The notes: a model not told the origin generated them from the sequence alone. Positions 46,836-59,420 are shown, numbered from the stretch's first letter. The stretch is 64,000 bases of DNA from Malaya genurostris (GCF_030247185.1 NC_080571.1:235568666-235632665), one strand, 5' to 3'. Translations and numbers: made by a program.

Positions 46836-48299
46836 TTTTCTTCGCTTTGCTCTTCGTAGTCTTCCTTGGTGAGATCTTAACATCATCCCTGGCTATCATG
46901 GACGCTGAAAAATTATCGATCTAGACCTGTTATCTGTTCGCCGAGATTTCTCCAGGGCAATATTCGATCTATTGCAATCTTAAATTGATTGCTCTGTCTC
47001 ACAATACCATGAAAAAATTGTTCCAGTCCTTCCAACTCCAATACTTAAATTCTAGATTTAGCTTTAGGGTTAATTTAGTACCTAATCCACAAGTTTAGTT
47101 TAGTGCTCCCTTAGTAAGTCTGCTTTAATTCTCCATCCAAGAAGTATCTGTGCCAAGTTTAACAGCAATCCGTTCAGTAGTTTCGGAGTTATGCCATTAC
47201 AAACATTACACCCCCATATCGAAGGCACTTGTCATATCCGCCCCTCTTATTGTCATATCTTCGGTATGCAATATGTTTATATGGTCTTTAAAACGTATCA
47301 ATTGTCGTCAAATTGTATGAATTTTTTATGACCCCCCATGTAAGTTACACTTGCCACGCTCCCTTCCCAATAGAAATATTCTTATTACTATCTCTGAAGA
47401 GCAAGAAGTACCTGTGCCGTGCGGTGAACGACCCAAACGTGGTTAAAGCCGCTAATAAACGACAACAACAAGTACCTGTGCCAAGTTTCGATTCTCGTCA
47501 AATTAGATCATTTTTATCATAATCGGTGGAATGTGGTTGAAAAAGTCAAGCCTAACAGATTGAATAAGTTCCTTTCGACATCGATGGATTCTCATACCGG
47601 ATTCTAAAAAACTTCCGATAAAGAGTTTTAATTTTTCGGGATCTACGGGGCCATTTCCGACTATGAAGAATGAGATGACCAAGAAACCTAACTTCCACAA
47701 GTAGTACATTTCTTTTCAAATAATTAATATTTGATATTCTAAGGAATACTTGAAGAAAACACCACAAAAATGCCCTGCTTGTGTATTTAAATGTGGCTGA
47801 TTTTTTTACATTCATTTAGTATCTGAGGATTAGACTCCTGAGATATGTCTCCAGATCAATTAGTTATATCATTTGGACGATATCGTGTGAACGGGAGCAT
47901 TACCTTTTTTTCAAACCTAATATGTCTGCCATTTAGATTTAGATTTTTTCTAGTTAAAAACTGTTTTTTTTTATCCTCAAACCTACATCCACAGAATTTC
48001 TAAGCGAAACTTTTCTAGCATTTTCTGTTTCTGCACAGTGGAATAAAGATAGTTTACTATTTTGTCCAGCGTTTCATAAAATGCTATTTGTCTGATATTC
48101 AGAGATTGAATTAGTTCACAATATCATTTGTCAAGCTCGGATACTCCAAGGCCATGATTGATTAGCCACATCGTTTTGTTTTGTCAACATACAAATGTAA
48201 TCAAAACGCAATGTCTTCATAAGCGTGAACGTTTGGACGTACAGTTTTCTGACACAGAGGCTTTGTTTTGAAAATAGAGTCTAAAGAATAAAAGAAGAT
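46836..48299. other. Non-coding; short diverged repeats
   Basis: GTGCCAAGTTTAACAGC followed by CGTTCAGTAGTTTCGGAGTT (47153-47190) looks like a worn repeat body. GTACCTGTGCC recurs at about 47410 and 47473. No gene is supported. Confidence 0.4.
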
Positions 48300-48820
48300 T
48301 TACACAATGTATGGAAAATCCGTCAATGACACTTCGAAATTAAGTAAACTTTCGATCAGATGGCTTTCGATCGGAAAACAGTATCTGGTGAAAGACTACT
48401 TCAAATCACAGCGGAATGCAGTGCTTAGGCTGTTTAAGTCAATCCGAGAGGAGACTAAAAATAACAAAACATCGTATTCTTTTGTTTAAAAAGTATTTTA
48501 AAAAATCAAGACTGCGTGGTTGAGGATGATGAAACCAATGTCAAAGCAGACTTCAAACAGTTTTCTGGTCTTGAGTTTTAAAACGCATTACAACGTAGCA
48601 AAATGGACCAAAAAGTTATCGAAGTTCTCTAAAATGCGATTTCGGAGTGGAATGCAGAAAACAACATCATCAATGTTACAAAGAACTGCAATCTTCCGAA
48701 CATCTCAGAGCTTCATCCAATTAAGCCATTGTGAAGCGAAACGTAGGGAAATAATGAGAATGACTTTTTCTAAAATGAATAGGGAAAAGGCAGTGTTCAA
48801 AACTTAATGGGAGGAATCAA
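48300..48820 (+). pseudogene. D37E-type transposase relic
   Basis: Plus strand: VVEDDETNVKADFKQFSGLE then a stop, NALQRSKMDQ, and further down CNLPNISELHPIKPL then a stop. The first is the region of the first catalytic aspartate, the last the region of the catalytic glutamate, where lysine replaces glutamate. Several frame breaks. Ends not found. Confidence 0.6.
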
Positions 48821-50521
48821 AAGTAAACTTGGAGTGTGCGAATAAAACTGGCGGTTCAAAAAATGACTTCACATTGAAAATACAAGCTTATTAAGTTGAA
48901 CCTCAATAGTAACTCTTGTACAAAAGAAACATAACATTCATGAGACAACAAAGAACACATCACCAATCATAGTTCCACCCCCTACTGAACCACCACCAAT
49001 CTCAACTATTCACAGTGACCCACATTCTTATCGAACTATTATTATCGATCTCCACATTCACACACACACACACAAACACACACCTACCCAAACCGGGTCC
49101 GAGGTTAATTTGCATTCACCTAGTACCCAGTTGCCCTACAAAACATGACCAAACTAAACAGCCGGACAAAAGAGAGGAAGTCATCAACGAAACCGTTTAT
49201 CATGTACCAAAAAAGGAATTTCTCCTGCACCGCAGCCGATGCTTCGGGAGCTACCTTACATTACACAATAACATGTTTAGATGGTGGCATAGCCATAGCC
49301 ACTCACGGACCTCCATTCTGGTCTTCTTTTAAGATTGCCACGGAGCTGTACAAGGTCTCGGTCTGTCGTCCCGTTTGTGTGCAGAAACATGGGAAGCTAA
49401 TAGGCTGAAAATCGTTCCATTTTGATCGGAACATCGTCATCGGCTGACTGGAGAAGGAAAACCACACACCGCCAGTCCATATAGCGTAACCCGAGCCCCG
49501 GACCAGCTAATGTGGAAACACGTTATATCGTCTGTTGTGCACCTTCAAATGGTTGGCGTGAAACCGGGAGGCAGAGAAGTTTGAATGAATCATGAATACA
49601 TTATTACTAGTGGTCTCACCGAAGCAACTGCTATTATTCACTCTTCGGAAATCGTTGATGGCCTGTTTGGCGAACAACGAGTAAATCGAGGAACGTACAG
49701 GCCTAATTGAAGGTGGACATCAACCGGTACACAATCAGGATGCAAGTGCCATGCAGCAAATGACACATTTTGTTGCAGGATGTCGTCAAGGGATTACTTT
49801 AACACTGACAAAGCGAATGATGGTACGTTTCTGACCTTTATCTGACTTTTGCAAGTAAACCATCCGGCAAGACTACAAGCCAAATAGAAGAATGGTTAAA
49901 CCTATATGCTAATTGGATATTTCCAACATGTACTCGTATAAACAATATACTCAATTTCAAATACTTAGGATCGGAAACTCAACAAAACTCACAAACTGCG
50001 AAGCAGTATCGTTGATTCTAGTTCTAGTATGACTCACATAATATGTAAGGTAGAATTCATCAATTTACAATTATCATCTAAATCAAACTTCATATTGTGA
50101 TGCCAAAAGTCCCTCTCGTATGAATCATTACAACTCAAACAAAACAATGAAACAATTGTTCCCGCCATTTCACGCAGAAGTTTCAAGAGAAGAAATTTTT
50201 GAACGAAAAAAAAATCTCGAGAATCTATCGAATATCTAATACAAGAAAAATTGGCAACTCTGACACCATCGATGCTTTGTTATTTGCTGTTACTACTAGC
50301 AACGCGCTAATGAAAGGCTTTGAACACATTGGAATATATTGCCGTAATTATTGAGAATCGACTCCAATTCGACAAAACTACAAATTTCGTATTAAATTAT
50401 TTATTACATTGCTTTTGAGAAATTTGACCTTTAAACTTAGAATCTGAACAGTTATACCGTTCATTTATATACGTTTTTGTATATAAAATAGAAGTTAAGA
50501 AATTTTTAAACTGTGATAATA
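48821..50521. other. Non-coding, partly GC-richer
   Basis: A short (CA)n at about 49058-49083. 49080-49720 is GC-richer than its surroundings but shows no spliceable exon I can support. The rest is A+T-rich. Confidence 0.4.
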
Positions 50522-50961
50522 CACTCCAAAAAAATTTGAATTTTACAGGTGACTTAATCCGTCATACGATGTAATTCATAAAGACTTAATTTGTCAAATG
50601 ACGAAAAATTTTATTTGTAATGACTTAATGTTAGATGAGCTTGCATTTTACTGGTTTCAACTGTAACTTGCGTTCTGCTAGCAGGTGCGATTGTATGAAT
50701 TTAAATGCACCTTTTACCAGCCATGCAGATGCATGCTTCTGTGGCTCAGTCGATTAACAGACGTATTTGCGATCCAATGATTCTTGGTTCAAGTCGCGGC
50801 GGTTGCTATCAGTATTCTATTTTTTTTATTTCAATGAATTTCATGTCATGGAGTTTTAGACACAATATTAAATGTTCTTCCAAGTAAATTTGCGTGAGCT
50901 GCGACGCTCCATTTATGTGCATCTATTAAGATGTAAAATCACAGGATTTTTTTTAAGTGTG
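50522..50961 (+). mobile_element. TA-flanked MITE with tRNA-like module (440 bp)
   Basis: Left end CACTCCAAAAAAATTTGAAT then TTTACAGGTGAC; right end, reversed, CACACTTAAAAAAAATCCTG. TA at 50520-50521 and 50962-50963. The right part has GCGACGCTCCATTTATGTGC, shared with the MITEs at 13157 and 53122. A tRNA-like segment lies in the middle. Non-coding. Confidence 0.8.
50735..50815 (+). other. tRNA-like segment inside the MITE (A and B box)
   Basis: A-box-like TGGCTCAGTCG at 50742-50752 and B-box-like GGTTCAAGTCG at 50786-50796, with spacing close to a tRNA gene. Acceptor pairing is poor, so a tRNA-derived or SINE-like piece rather than a tRNA gene. Confidence 0.55.
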
Positions 50962-51152
50962 TAGTTAAAGAATGTAGATATTATGCAATAATAAAAAATC
51001 TATAGCAAATGCAATTCTCCAACAGTATATAAAAACTGAAAATAAAACTTTTGTAGCTTCTTATTTGAATAAACTCAAAATATCCGAAAACTGCAAAAAA
51101 ATAAATTAGTTTATTTTAAAATATTTGTACACACTGAGGTTTTTTTTGTGAG

Positions 51153-51539
51153 CACAGAAAAAAAATATGAATTTTACAGGTGACAGAATTCTACAAACGA
51201 TTCAGAACTACTTATTTTTTTTCAAATGACGCAATATTACACTCGCATAGAATTTTACACGATCCGAGTGAAATTTACACTCGGGTACCAAGTGCCACTG
51301 TATGGATTTATATGCATCCATTATTCAATGAACAGACCACAGAGCTCTGTGGTTCAGTCGAATAACCGGTGTGCTTGTGATCAAATGTTTCTTCTCGGTT
51401 CAAGTCGCGCTGCTGCTAACGATCTTTTGTTTTTTATTTCGTTCGAATTCAAGCCATGTCATTTTCAAATCACATACTTTTACATGTTCTTGAATTAAAA
51501 ATTGTGGAATTTCTATGCAAAAAAATATTCAAAAGTGTG
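51153..51539 (+). mobile_element. Related MITE with tRNA-like module (387 bp)
   Basis: Left end CACAGAAAAAAAATATGAAT then TTTACAGGTGACAGAATTC; right end, reversed, CACACTTTTGAATATTTTTT. Flanks are AG and CA rather than TA, so the target site is mutated or the ends are off by a few bases. Same order of parts as 50522-50961. Confidence 0.7.
51343..51420 (+). other. tRNA-like segment inside the second MITE
   Basis: TGGTTCAGTCG at 51350-51360 and GGTTCAAGTCG at 51397-51407, followed by CGCTGCTGCTAAC. Same position within the MITE as in the first copy. Confidence 0.55.
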
Positions 51540-51755
51540 CAATCTCATACTATCCTCCAAGGGTGTAATTGGCTGATCCAGAAGACTGAAAGTTTGGAAG
51601 GTTTTGATACGTTAAGAAATTGAACATTGAATGCAAACTCGAGTTTTGGTAAGATACGAAAATGTTAATTACTCATACACAACTGAAGAACATGAAACTA
51701 AATACGCGTCGATTGCTTGCCAATTGCAAGGGATCGAAAGCCTTTCAGTAATATA

Positions 51756-52687
51756 CCTTATGATCAAAAAAGAACCGGAATTTTATTAAAAAACGCAAAA
51801 TTTCAATTTCTTAATTATCGCCTTCAAAGTACTCTCCTCCTGCGGCAATACATGCATGCCAACGCTTGATCCAAGTTTCCATACAAGTTTTATAGGCCGC
51901 CGAAGGTATGGCCTTTAGTTCACGCAGCGAATTCTCTTTTATGGTCTCTATGGTCTCAAAACGCGTTCCCCGCAATGGCAATTTGAGTCTGGAGAAGAGG
52001 AAAAAGTCACACGGGGCCATATCTGGAGAGTACGGTGCTTGGTTAATGATATTGGTTGAGTTTTTGGCCAAAAACTGCGACACAACCAACATCAACACGA
52101 CGCTGTTTTTGAATGAAATTCAGCTTTTTTGGCACCAGCCGAGAAGCGACGCGTTTCAAACCCAAAACTTCAGTTAAAATGTGTTCGGCTGATCCATAAG
52201 AGATGCCCAACAAAACAGCAATCTCTCTAATCGGTACAGAACGATTTTGCAACACGATTTGCTTCGCCGGTTCAATGTTTTCTTCAGTAACAGATGTTGT
52301 TGGGCGGCCAGGGATCTCATCATGATCCAAGCTTGTACGACCACCTTTGAAGCGTTTATACCACTTGTATGCCTGTGTTTTTCCTAGACACGATTCACCA
52401 AAGGCCTTTTCTAACATTTTTAACGTTTCGGAACACTTAAATCCATTTGCAACACAAAATTTGATGCACGCACGTTGTTCTAAATTTTCATCCATTATAA
52501 AAATCGCCACACGAAAATTTTTCAACTTCTTTGTATAGACGCCAAACAAAAACTAATCGTACGATATGCGTCAAAATTTGACAGAATGTGTATAAAAGTG
52601 TTGCCAACGTTGAGAGAATAAAAGTTTACCGATTGGACAAGCGCGGGAATTTTAAAATGAAAATTGCGGTTCTTTTTTTATCTAAGG
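51756..52687 (-). mobile_element. Internally deleted mariner-type element (932 bp)
   Basis: Ends CCTTATGATCAAAAAAGAAC and, reversed, CCTTAGATAAAAAAAGAACC. TA at 51754-51755 and 52688-52689. Encodes N- and C-terminal transposase parts on the minus strand. Confidence 0.9.
51811..52495 (-). pseudogene. Mariner (D,D34D) transposase, centre deleted
   Basis: MDENLEQRACIKFCVANGFK opens the DNA-binding part, readable through GKTQAYKWYKRFKGG and KRVASRLVPKKLNFIQKQRR to VDV. It then joins, out of frame, VSQFLAKNSTNII and YSPDMAPCDFFLFSRL (third aspartate), ending KRWHACIAAGGEYFEGDN. The first two aspartates are deleted. Few lesions otherwise, so the deletion derivative is fairly young. Confidence 0.9.
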
Positions 52688-52871
52688 TATTTTTATCCAT
52701 TTGATGCAAACATTTAATTTAGGCGGGGCTGGTCGATGAACGGTGACCTCGGAACACGATTTGCTCTGTATACGAAATGGGTCATCGGAATTCGCTTGAG
52801 TCAGCACCTCCCTGAATCATGGACTAAAGTTATTTGTATGTATAAACAAAACACATGGAAACATCTTTTTT

Positions 52872-53023
52872 GTCATTTAGGGGTTAGCAAAATTTTGTGC
52901 TAGGGCACATAACCGTTTTTTTTTACGTTTTGTCTCTGACTCATCAGTGCAGAAACGTAACGTGAAAAAATAATAAAAACGGTTATGTGCCCTAGCACAA
53001 AATTTGGCTAACCCCTAAATGAC
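52872..53023. mobile_element. Hairpin MITE, about 50-bp inverted arms (152 bp)
   Basis: Left arm GTCATTTAGGGGTTAGC, then AAAATTTTGTGCTAGGGCAC and ATAACCGTTTTT; the right arm is its reverse complement with one or two mismatches, ending CCCCTAAATGAC at 53023. Non-coding. Part of the loop (ACGTGAAAAAATAATAA) recurs at about 53420-53436. Confidence 0.7.
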
Positions 53024-53121
53024 CGAACCTGCATCGGCCAGAAATAGTCGAAAACACGTTTTCGTTCGGCACGTCAGAAAAGACATTGCACTCCGTTGCA
53101 AAAAAAAATATTCTGTAAGTA

Positions 53122-53317
53122 CACAGTTCGAAAAAATCTTGTGATTTTGCATCTTGGAAGATGCACATAAATGGAGCGTCGTATTTCATACAAATTTATA
53201 CTCAAGAACATGTAAAATTGTGTGAATTGAAAATTACATGTCTTGAATTCGAATTAAATAGTTGTGAAATGTATCGTTTGTAGAATTCTGTCACCTGTAA
53301 AATTCATATTTTTTCTG
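53122..53317 (-). mobile_element. TA-flanked MITE without tRNA module (196 bp)
   Basis: Reverse orientation of the 50522/51153 family: left CACAGTTCGAAAAAATCTTG, right end reversed CAGAAAAAATATGAATTTTA then CAGGTGACAGAATTC. TA at 53120-53121 and 53318-53319. Contains GCACATAAATGGAGCGTCG, the reverse of the shared internal block. No tRNA-like part. Confidence 0.85.
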
Positions 53318-53319
53318 TA

Positions 53320-54753
53320 TAGCAAAAACTTTACTGCTTAGTGATTCAAATTGAACTACCAAGTTTAGCACTAAGCAGTTCAATTTGAACTGCTCTGCAC
53401 AGATGAGTCAAAGACGAAACGTGAAAAAATAATAATTTTTTTTTGGTGTAAACCGCTCCTAGACAGTGGGGATTGAGGTAGGTTAAACATACACACGTTT
53501 TTTTTTTAATTTTTTTTTTAAAGTGGAACATATTTTTGTTTTCTATATAGGGATGCAAATTAGAAACTCAAGAAAAATACACGTAGAAATGTGGTCAGGT
53601 TTTAAACACTTACAGCTCAGTTAATTTTGTATCAACTATTAATATTATGTCACCATTTGATTGGAAATATTTCTACGTATTGATTTGAATGTTCATAGCC
53701 ATGTATTTTTAATTGTATGTAATTGAAATGTTGATTAATAGCTAGCAGCGTCCTATTTTGCCTGCAAAAAATCTCCGGCATACCGGATTTCCCTGCCATA
53801 GTCGATTTATAATGAGAAAAAGTTTGATCGCAGAATGGTAGTAATGGTAGAGAAACGCTATAAAAATAACTGCCTGCATACAAAACTTGAACACAAGCTT
53901 GGCGAAGAGAACCTTAAATATCGATATCCGTATCGCAAGCATGTACAAACATATAATTGCATACATTTGGGCTATTGATGTAATTTCGTCGGCTACAAAA
54001 CAAATACAAATCACAACAAATAGAGTCTATATTCTGGGTTCGCGTGTTCGGTGTTGGTTCCTAATAAAGATCAATCTAAGCCGACTCTCGTGCATTTGCG
54101 GATTCAAAAGTGTGACGATTAATTGAAAATGTCGATCATTAGAAATTTTGGTTTCCTTGTTCCACATCAATGGCTCGAACAACCCCATGGGGCTGATCCT
54201 TGTAGTTTTTTTCGATTAATTTTTCAACTCTTGCAAATGCATTTGACTGTTTCTTTTTTCAATATAGATATATTTTTCATATTACAATATTCTATAACTT
54301 CTTCTTTGACTCCGTTTTTATACCAGTTTCAGAACTGCAAAGATATGAAAAAGATGCATGCAAAGATTTATTCGTACTGTTTAAAAGTTAGTCTTGAATC
54401 AGATAGGTCTCTCCATTCGTGCAAAATAAATAATTGGACAAATTGAAGACGTGTGCAAAATTTTATAGAAATCGCAGTATGTCAAGTCTAATGACTTCTG
54501 GAAAAGCCAATATAGCCTACGAATGCAGTATGATGGCGACTCCTTTTGCTATTAAATTATAAAATTTCGCTTCAAGTCCCCAAGCAAACCCTTTGGCAGA
54601 AAAAATATGCGCTAAGCCTCTTATCCTCAAAAAATCCCCCAATCAAATAAATATCTGGTAATGTAAATGTGCCAACCGATAAGTGGTTGTGCTACCTCCC
54701 GTCGGGACATTCTAAATTATGCGGCTGAGAGAGAGAAAACAGCAGACACTTAC
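53320..54753. other. Non-coding
   Basis: A small inverted repeat CTGCTTAGTG...CACTAAGCAG lies at about 53334-53379. The rest is A+T-rich with no recognised element, ending at the splice donor of the host exon. Confidence 0.4.
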
Positions 54754-54897
54754 GCAACGTGGCCGGTGTCCGAAGGCTAGTTCGTGGATGCGGCGTGGCT
54801 GGCTGCAGCTGTTGACCATTCTGGGTGCTTTTTGACGGTGGACCCAAATCGCTGGACGACGAGTTGATTGGGCGGACATCACGCTTCTTTGCTGGTC
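54754..54897 (-). CDS. Internal exon of an unidentified host gene (144 nt)
   Basis: Acceptor CTTCAATCTATCCACAG before GACCAGCA and donor CACGTTGC before GTAAGTGT. Phase 1 at both ends. In frame: PAKKRDVRPINSSSSDLGPP, then SKSTQNGQQLQPATPHPR and TSLRTPATL. A basic, Ser/Thr/Pro-rich linker typical of large cytoskeletal or signalling scaffold proteins; no domain is recognised. One other frame is also open, but only this one is phase-compatible with the exon at 43162-43347. Confidence 0.7.
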
Positions 54898-57599
54898 CTG
54901 TGGATAGATTGAAGAGAGAGAGAGAAAAAAAAAGAAACACTCAGATAATGGTATGATATTCCGTTTAATGCTAATTCGAGACAGAGACAGGACTGACCAC
55001 GGCATAGTTTGTAAGTGTTCTTCACATAACATGCCGCCAAAGTCTTTGTGCTGACAGAGTAATCGGCAATTTACGCCATAGTTTATCTTTTTCGGAAAGA
55101 CAATCACCCGGTCCTACAACCGGAGAACAGCTCGAAACGGAACACAATAATCATCTCGTTGAGTGAGGGTTGATCCGACCGCATAACCTTGCTATTTGAT
55201 GTTCCAGATTCATCACCGGTAAACTTGTAAGCCAGAGTAGAAACGAGCTACAGTGAGTGCTGATCACACTAATGAACGAACTACCGCAACCGGTTCACTA
55301 TTATCAACAAGTATTGTTTACCCGGAGCTGACTCTCGAAAAACTTCCACTGGCGAAGAGTATAGAAAATAGGACAGGTTTCAACGTGTACAAGGTTCTGT
55401 TTGAACAATAATTTACACTCAAACACAATCGACACAAAATCTATGCCTCGCGTTTGTTGAGCTGTCATATGGGGTAACCAAATACCGGCCCAACTTTCAA
55501 ATGAGCCTTGAGAGAGCAACTCGTACGTGAGATATCATTTGCAAACCCAATCATCCTTCGATGCCGAGACCCTTCTAATTTCCCGCCCGCACAACGCAAC
55601 GAAACTCCCTCTGTGGCAGGCAACAACGCAAGTGGGTTTCGATGCTTTCGCGGTCCTCATCTTATTGCACGAGGCTTACGAGCTTAGTTTCGAACAATAA
55701 ACATCGCTTATTAGATTCTTCGGTGGGTGTACGGTTAGGGTCAATGCCGGTGCATTCGAATGTCAGGCGATATGATTTCAGGCATACTGAAACCGCGGGA
55801 TGAACATATCGACAGTCACCTTTGGCGAGAAATTGAGATGGTTCAAATAATTCCGTTCTCAAGGCTGTGGGCTGTATATAGAACAGGATTCGAAGAATTG
55901 AATTTGCGTTGTTGAAAGGTCGGATCCATCTACCACGATAAAGAACAACAACATAAGTATGCTTCATGACGAATGGTTGAATGTTTGCATAACCAATTTA
56001 CTTAACATCAATCATTGAGAAATGTTCAGTCTGAATTCAATTATGTGAATGTTCAATCGATAAACATAAGCAAATGAGTTGAATAGAATGATTATCTAAA
56101 GGAAAGAATTTTTGATTGAAATCATTAAATAAAATCAACTAACAAACATCACGTGCCCTTTGATGCGAACAGTTGAGTAGCTGGTTTGAGCTAAAGATGG
56201 TCGGGAAAGCATTCTTTCAAATCCGAACCCGATCCGAATCCGTACCCGATCGAAAATAAAAAAAATTAACCCGCACCCGAGACTAATTTTTCTTCCAAAC
56301 CTTCCAAATCTTCACTCGTACCCGACCGGAACCCGAAAAAAGTATCTAAACCTGAAAAAATACCCAACACCCGACCAAAGGAAATTAAAAACAGGTTTTT
56401 CAATTATTATTCATTTCATTATTTTTCAAAAAGGGCGAATCTTACAAAAGTAAACAAATAGGCTTTCTCTCACCTACCAACAAATGCTTCAAAATCCTAA
56501 AATTTTGCCTGAAAATTCGGATTCTACAAAAAACGCGAAACTGTCATTCCATTTGTTTATGTAAGTTTCGCCCTCCATGTTCCATGCCAACAAACAGGGC
56601 GATACTTCAATTGCTAGTAAGGAAGAGCGAAACTATTTATTTTCTTTTAGATGATTTCCGAACCTTTTACTAATGGAAATAGTAAATGAGACGATAAAAT
56701 TACCCGCAGAATTGCGAAAACGAACCAATTCCACCAAGAACGCGTTAAGGCGTAACTTCGTAATTCACACAGAAAGCATAAAAGTAAACAAATCGAAAAA
56801 AGGAGAAACTCTTTTTATGTTGATTTGTTCAGTTGATATAGAAGAAAAGTGGTAAAATTTGCATGCGTTTTAAAGATAAACCAAAAGATTTAAATATTTA
56901 AAGATTCATCAGCTAATAAAAAATAATCAAAGATAATTTGAAACCAAAGTCGAAACATTCATCGACGTTTTTCTCCATTTGCTGTCAATGTTAGATTCAC
57001 CCTTCTTTAAAAAACAGCTGATTTCTTCCAGTTTTCAAGTTTTATCAAAATGCTTGCAAATGTTTATTTGGGCTTACCGTGCTAATTCAAAACCGTCATT
57101 TGGATGTAATAGAACAACAACATTGTGTTGCTATATATTTTTTCTCAGAAAACGAAGTTAAACATATAATAAAAGTAGACGCCAAACATTACACTAAAAC
57201 TTCAATCACCAATAGATCAAACAAGTTTTCATTCGAATCGCTCTAGAGCAGTGTTTTGTGCACAAACTTGATGTTTAAACATATGTTCAAGCTTAAGCTC
57301 GCGCACTTGTGTACAACTCCTGTGAACGATGTCAGCCCGTGTACAAGTTCAAAATAAACTTGCATAATCTCAACGCGGTGCATGTTTTCTTGAAGATTGC
57401 TTTTTATGCAGCCAACGCAGATTCTATTTTCAATTCTGCACATGGGAACATAGCGTGCTTCGTTCGTAGAGGCGGTGCTTTTTTCTTCTTCCGTATCGCA
57501 ACGTGTACGTACCGGTGCGCTTTATAATACGGTTTGAAATTCTTGACACTCATCGTCTTGTAATTCAGTTCCGCTTAGTTCGAAAAAAGAGTTTGTTCC
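54898..57599. other. Upstream intron, unassigned
   Basis: A purine run (GAGAGAGAGAGAAAAAAAAA) near 54915 is part of the polypyrimidine tract of the exon on the minus strand. No gene. A CCCGA-rich low-complexity patch is listed separately. Confidence 0.4.
56222..56385. repeat. Degenerate CCCGA-rich low-complexity patch
   Basis: Repeated (A)CCCGA/ATCCGA motifs (GAACCCGATCCGAATCC, GTACCCGATCG, GCACCCGAGAC, ACCCGACCGGAACCCGAA) in an otherwise A+T-rich setting. Confidence 0.6.
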
Positions 57600-57996
57600 A
57601 TTTTAGAGTTTATTACCACTATATCCGGTGCTTCCGGGACCGGAAACCGGGGACTAGCCGGAATAGTCGGAATGAATACGATTGGCCGTCAACTCTATCA
57701 AGGTCTATCAATTGGAACTGATTCGAGCCATATTTTTGAAACATTTTTCCGTGTTTTGCACCACTGCTCTGTATATCTATTTGAAATGTTCAACACTCTT
57801 AATCCTGTAATTCCGAACCCAGAAGTCGGATCCAAATGTAATTCAGAGATTTTCTATGGGGTCTTAAAAATTTACATTTGAATCAAAGTTTGTGAAAATA
57901 GATTCAGCCATCTCCGATAAAAATGAGTGCACAAAAATGTTACATACAGTCAGTTTGCACAGTGATCACATAACCTTTCTATATGAGAAAGCAAAA
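57600..57996 (+). repeat. Family F fragment with right end
   Basis: Contains AATCCTGTAATTCCGAAC, CAGAAGTCGGATCCAAATGT, ATAGATTCAGCCATCTCCGA and the terminus AACCTTTCTATATGAGAAAG then CAAAAAAC. Non-coding. Confidence 0.6.
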
Positions 57997-58394
57997 AACA
58001 TAAAATAAAATAAATACAATCTTCGTCATATTCCAGGATTTTTAAGGAAATCAAATTGAACAAATTCATTTAAGGTCTCATTACAGAATAGATTTTACAT
58101 GTGAAATACGTAATTTTTACAACTCCCTTAATGTTGCAACTCGCTTGAATCATCCTGGCATCGACTTGAAACAACTGATTCCTTTGTACAATAACGAGTT
58201 TTGCGACTGGCTGATAAAAAGCTTGGTGGTTTCGCGTTAAATGTATTTTTGGTATTGTACCTATGCAAGCCACTTCCTTTTTGAAGCCGATTATACCAAT
58301 ATCAAGGAAGCATACCATGTAAGATTTGAAAAATGAACACCATTAATACACTCTTTGCTCAACTTAAACCATTGTAAAGTAATAATACATACAT
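57997..58394. other. Non-coding
   Basis: Nothing recognised. Confidence 0.35.
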
Positions 58395-59420
58395 ACGTAC
58401 TTTTTGGCAACCTTATTGATGACATTATTAACGTGAGATTTGAATGTTAGCTTTTCATCAATTATAACTCTAAGTTCTCTCTAACGCGATCAATAATCTC
58501 TCCGTCAATTTCAACATTGGCTTCATGTCCAGTACTTGAAGAAGAAATAACTATACATTTAATTTTCATGATATGCAGTTTAAACTTTTCAACAACTGAG
58601 CAAGAGATTGTAGGTCTTCATTCACATTCATCCAAATCCTAATCGTAAGTATTGTCAGCAAACAATTTTTTTTCATAAAACCGTAAAACTCACTTCATGT
58701 CATTTATGTACATAGCAAACCAAATCGATCCTAAAACACTACCCTGTGGCACACGAAGTGAATTTCCCTGGGAACTAGACACAACTTCGTTAAAAACAGT
58801 TCTCTTGGTTCTATCAAATAATTACTAAATACTACTTTCAAAGTACTTATGTGCTAATCTTCCGAAGGCGAAAGCGTTGTAGTGTTTGTATTAATGTATT
58901 TCGAAACAATAATTGTTTCGAAAGCACGCTTGAGATCCAAGAACCAGGTTCAAAGTGGTTTCGATATACCGATTGTTCCAGTATTAAAAAACTATTACTG
59001 ATTAAATAGTTGAACAGCTAGTCTTCAACAACAAGTTCCAAAAATTTGTCCAACTTGTGACACTTATCAATGGGACGGTACTTCCGTTCCAGTAACCTTG
59101 GGGTTAGGAACCACCAGAGATTCTTTCCAAACTTTTGGTTATTTCTTCCCCTGGACATGTTCAAAACAGGTCTTTTTCGTGGCCCGTAAATAAATATTAC
59201 GTGCATTTGTATATCCATGATAGTGACGTTCATTGTTAATTCTACAGAACATCTTGTACTGTTAATCCCTCTATCGTTTCAATCGTAAGAGATCTATTAA
59301 ATACCATCTACTCGAGGTGTTCAAACTAACGTACTTTTCAGTTACTAATTTATTTTTACACCTTTCCAATACGTCAGTAAGAGTAGATGTTCTACGATTC
59401 ACATTTTCAGTAAACAGTAT
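58395..59420 (-). pseudogene. Decayed LINE RT (antisense)
   Basis: The minus strand shows, in broken frames, WKESLVVP-like finger sequence with KLDKFLELVV (59020-59160), FLDLKRAFETI (motif A, near 58940), LRVPQGSVLGSIWFAMYIND (motif B, near 58750), LFADNTY (motif C with the second Asp changed to Asn, near 58655) and LTFKSHVNNVINKVAKKY (thumb, near 58420). Probably a CR1/L2- or Jockey-like LINE. Ends at the mariner near 59427. Confidence 0.7.

Noticed and set aside
47503..47815. Minus-strand ORFs resembling a small basic protein
   Set aside because: Two overlapping frames are open by chance; no domain, start context or conserved motif could be recognised.
50735..51420. Functional tRNA genes
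   Set aside because: A- and B-box-like motifs are present but acceptor and anticodon stems do not pair properly, and both lie at the same place inside MITEs.
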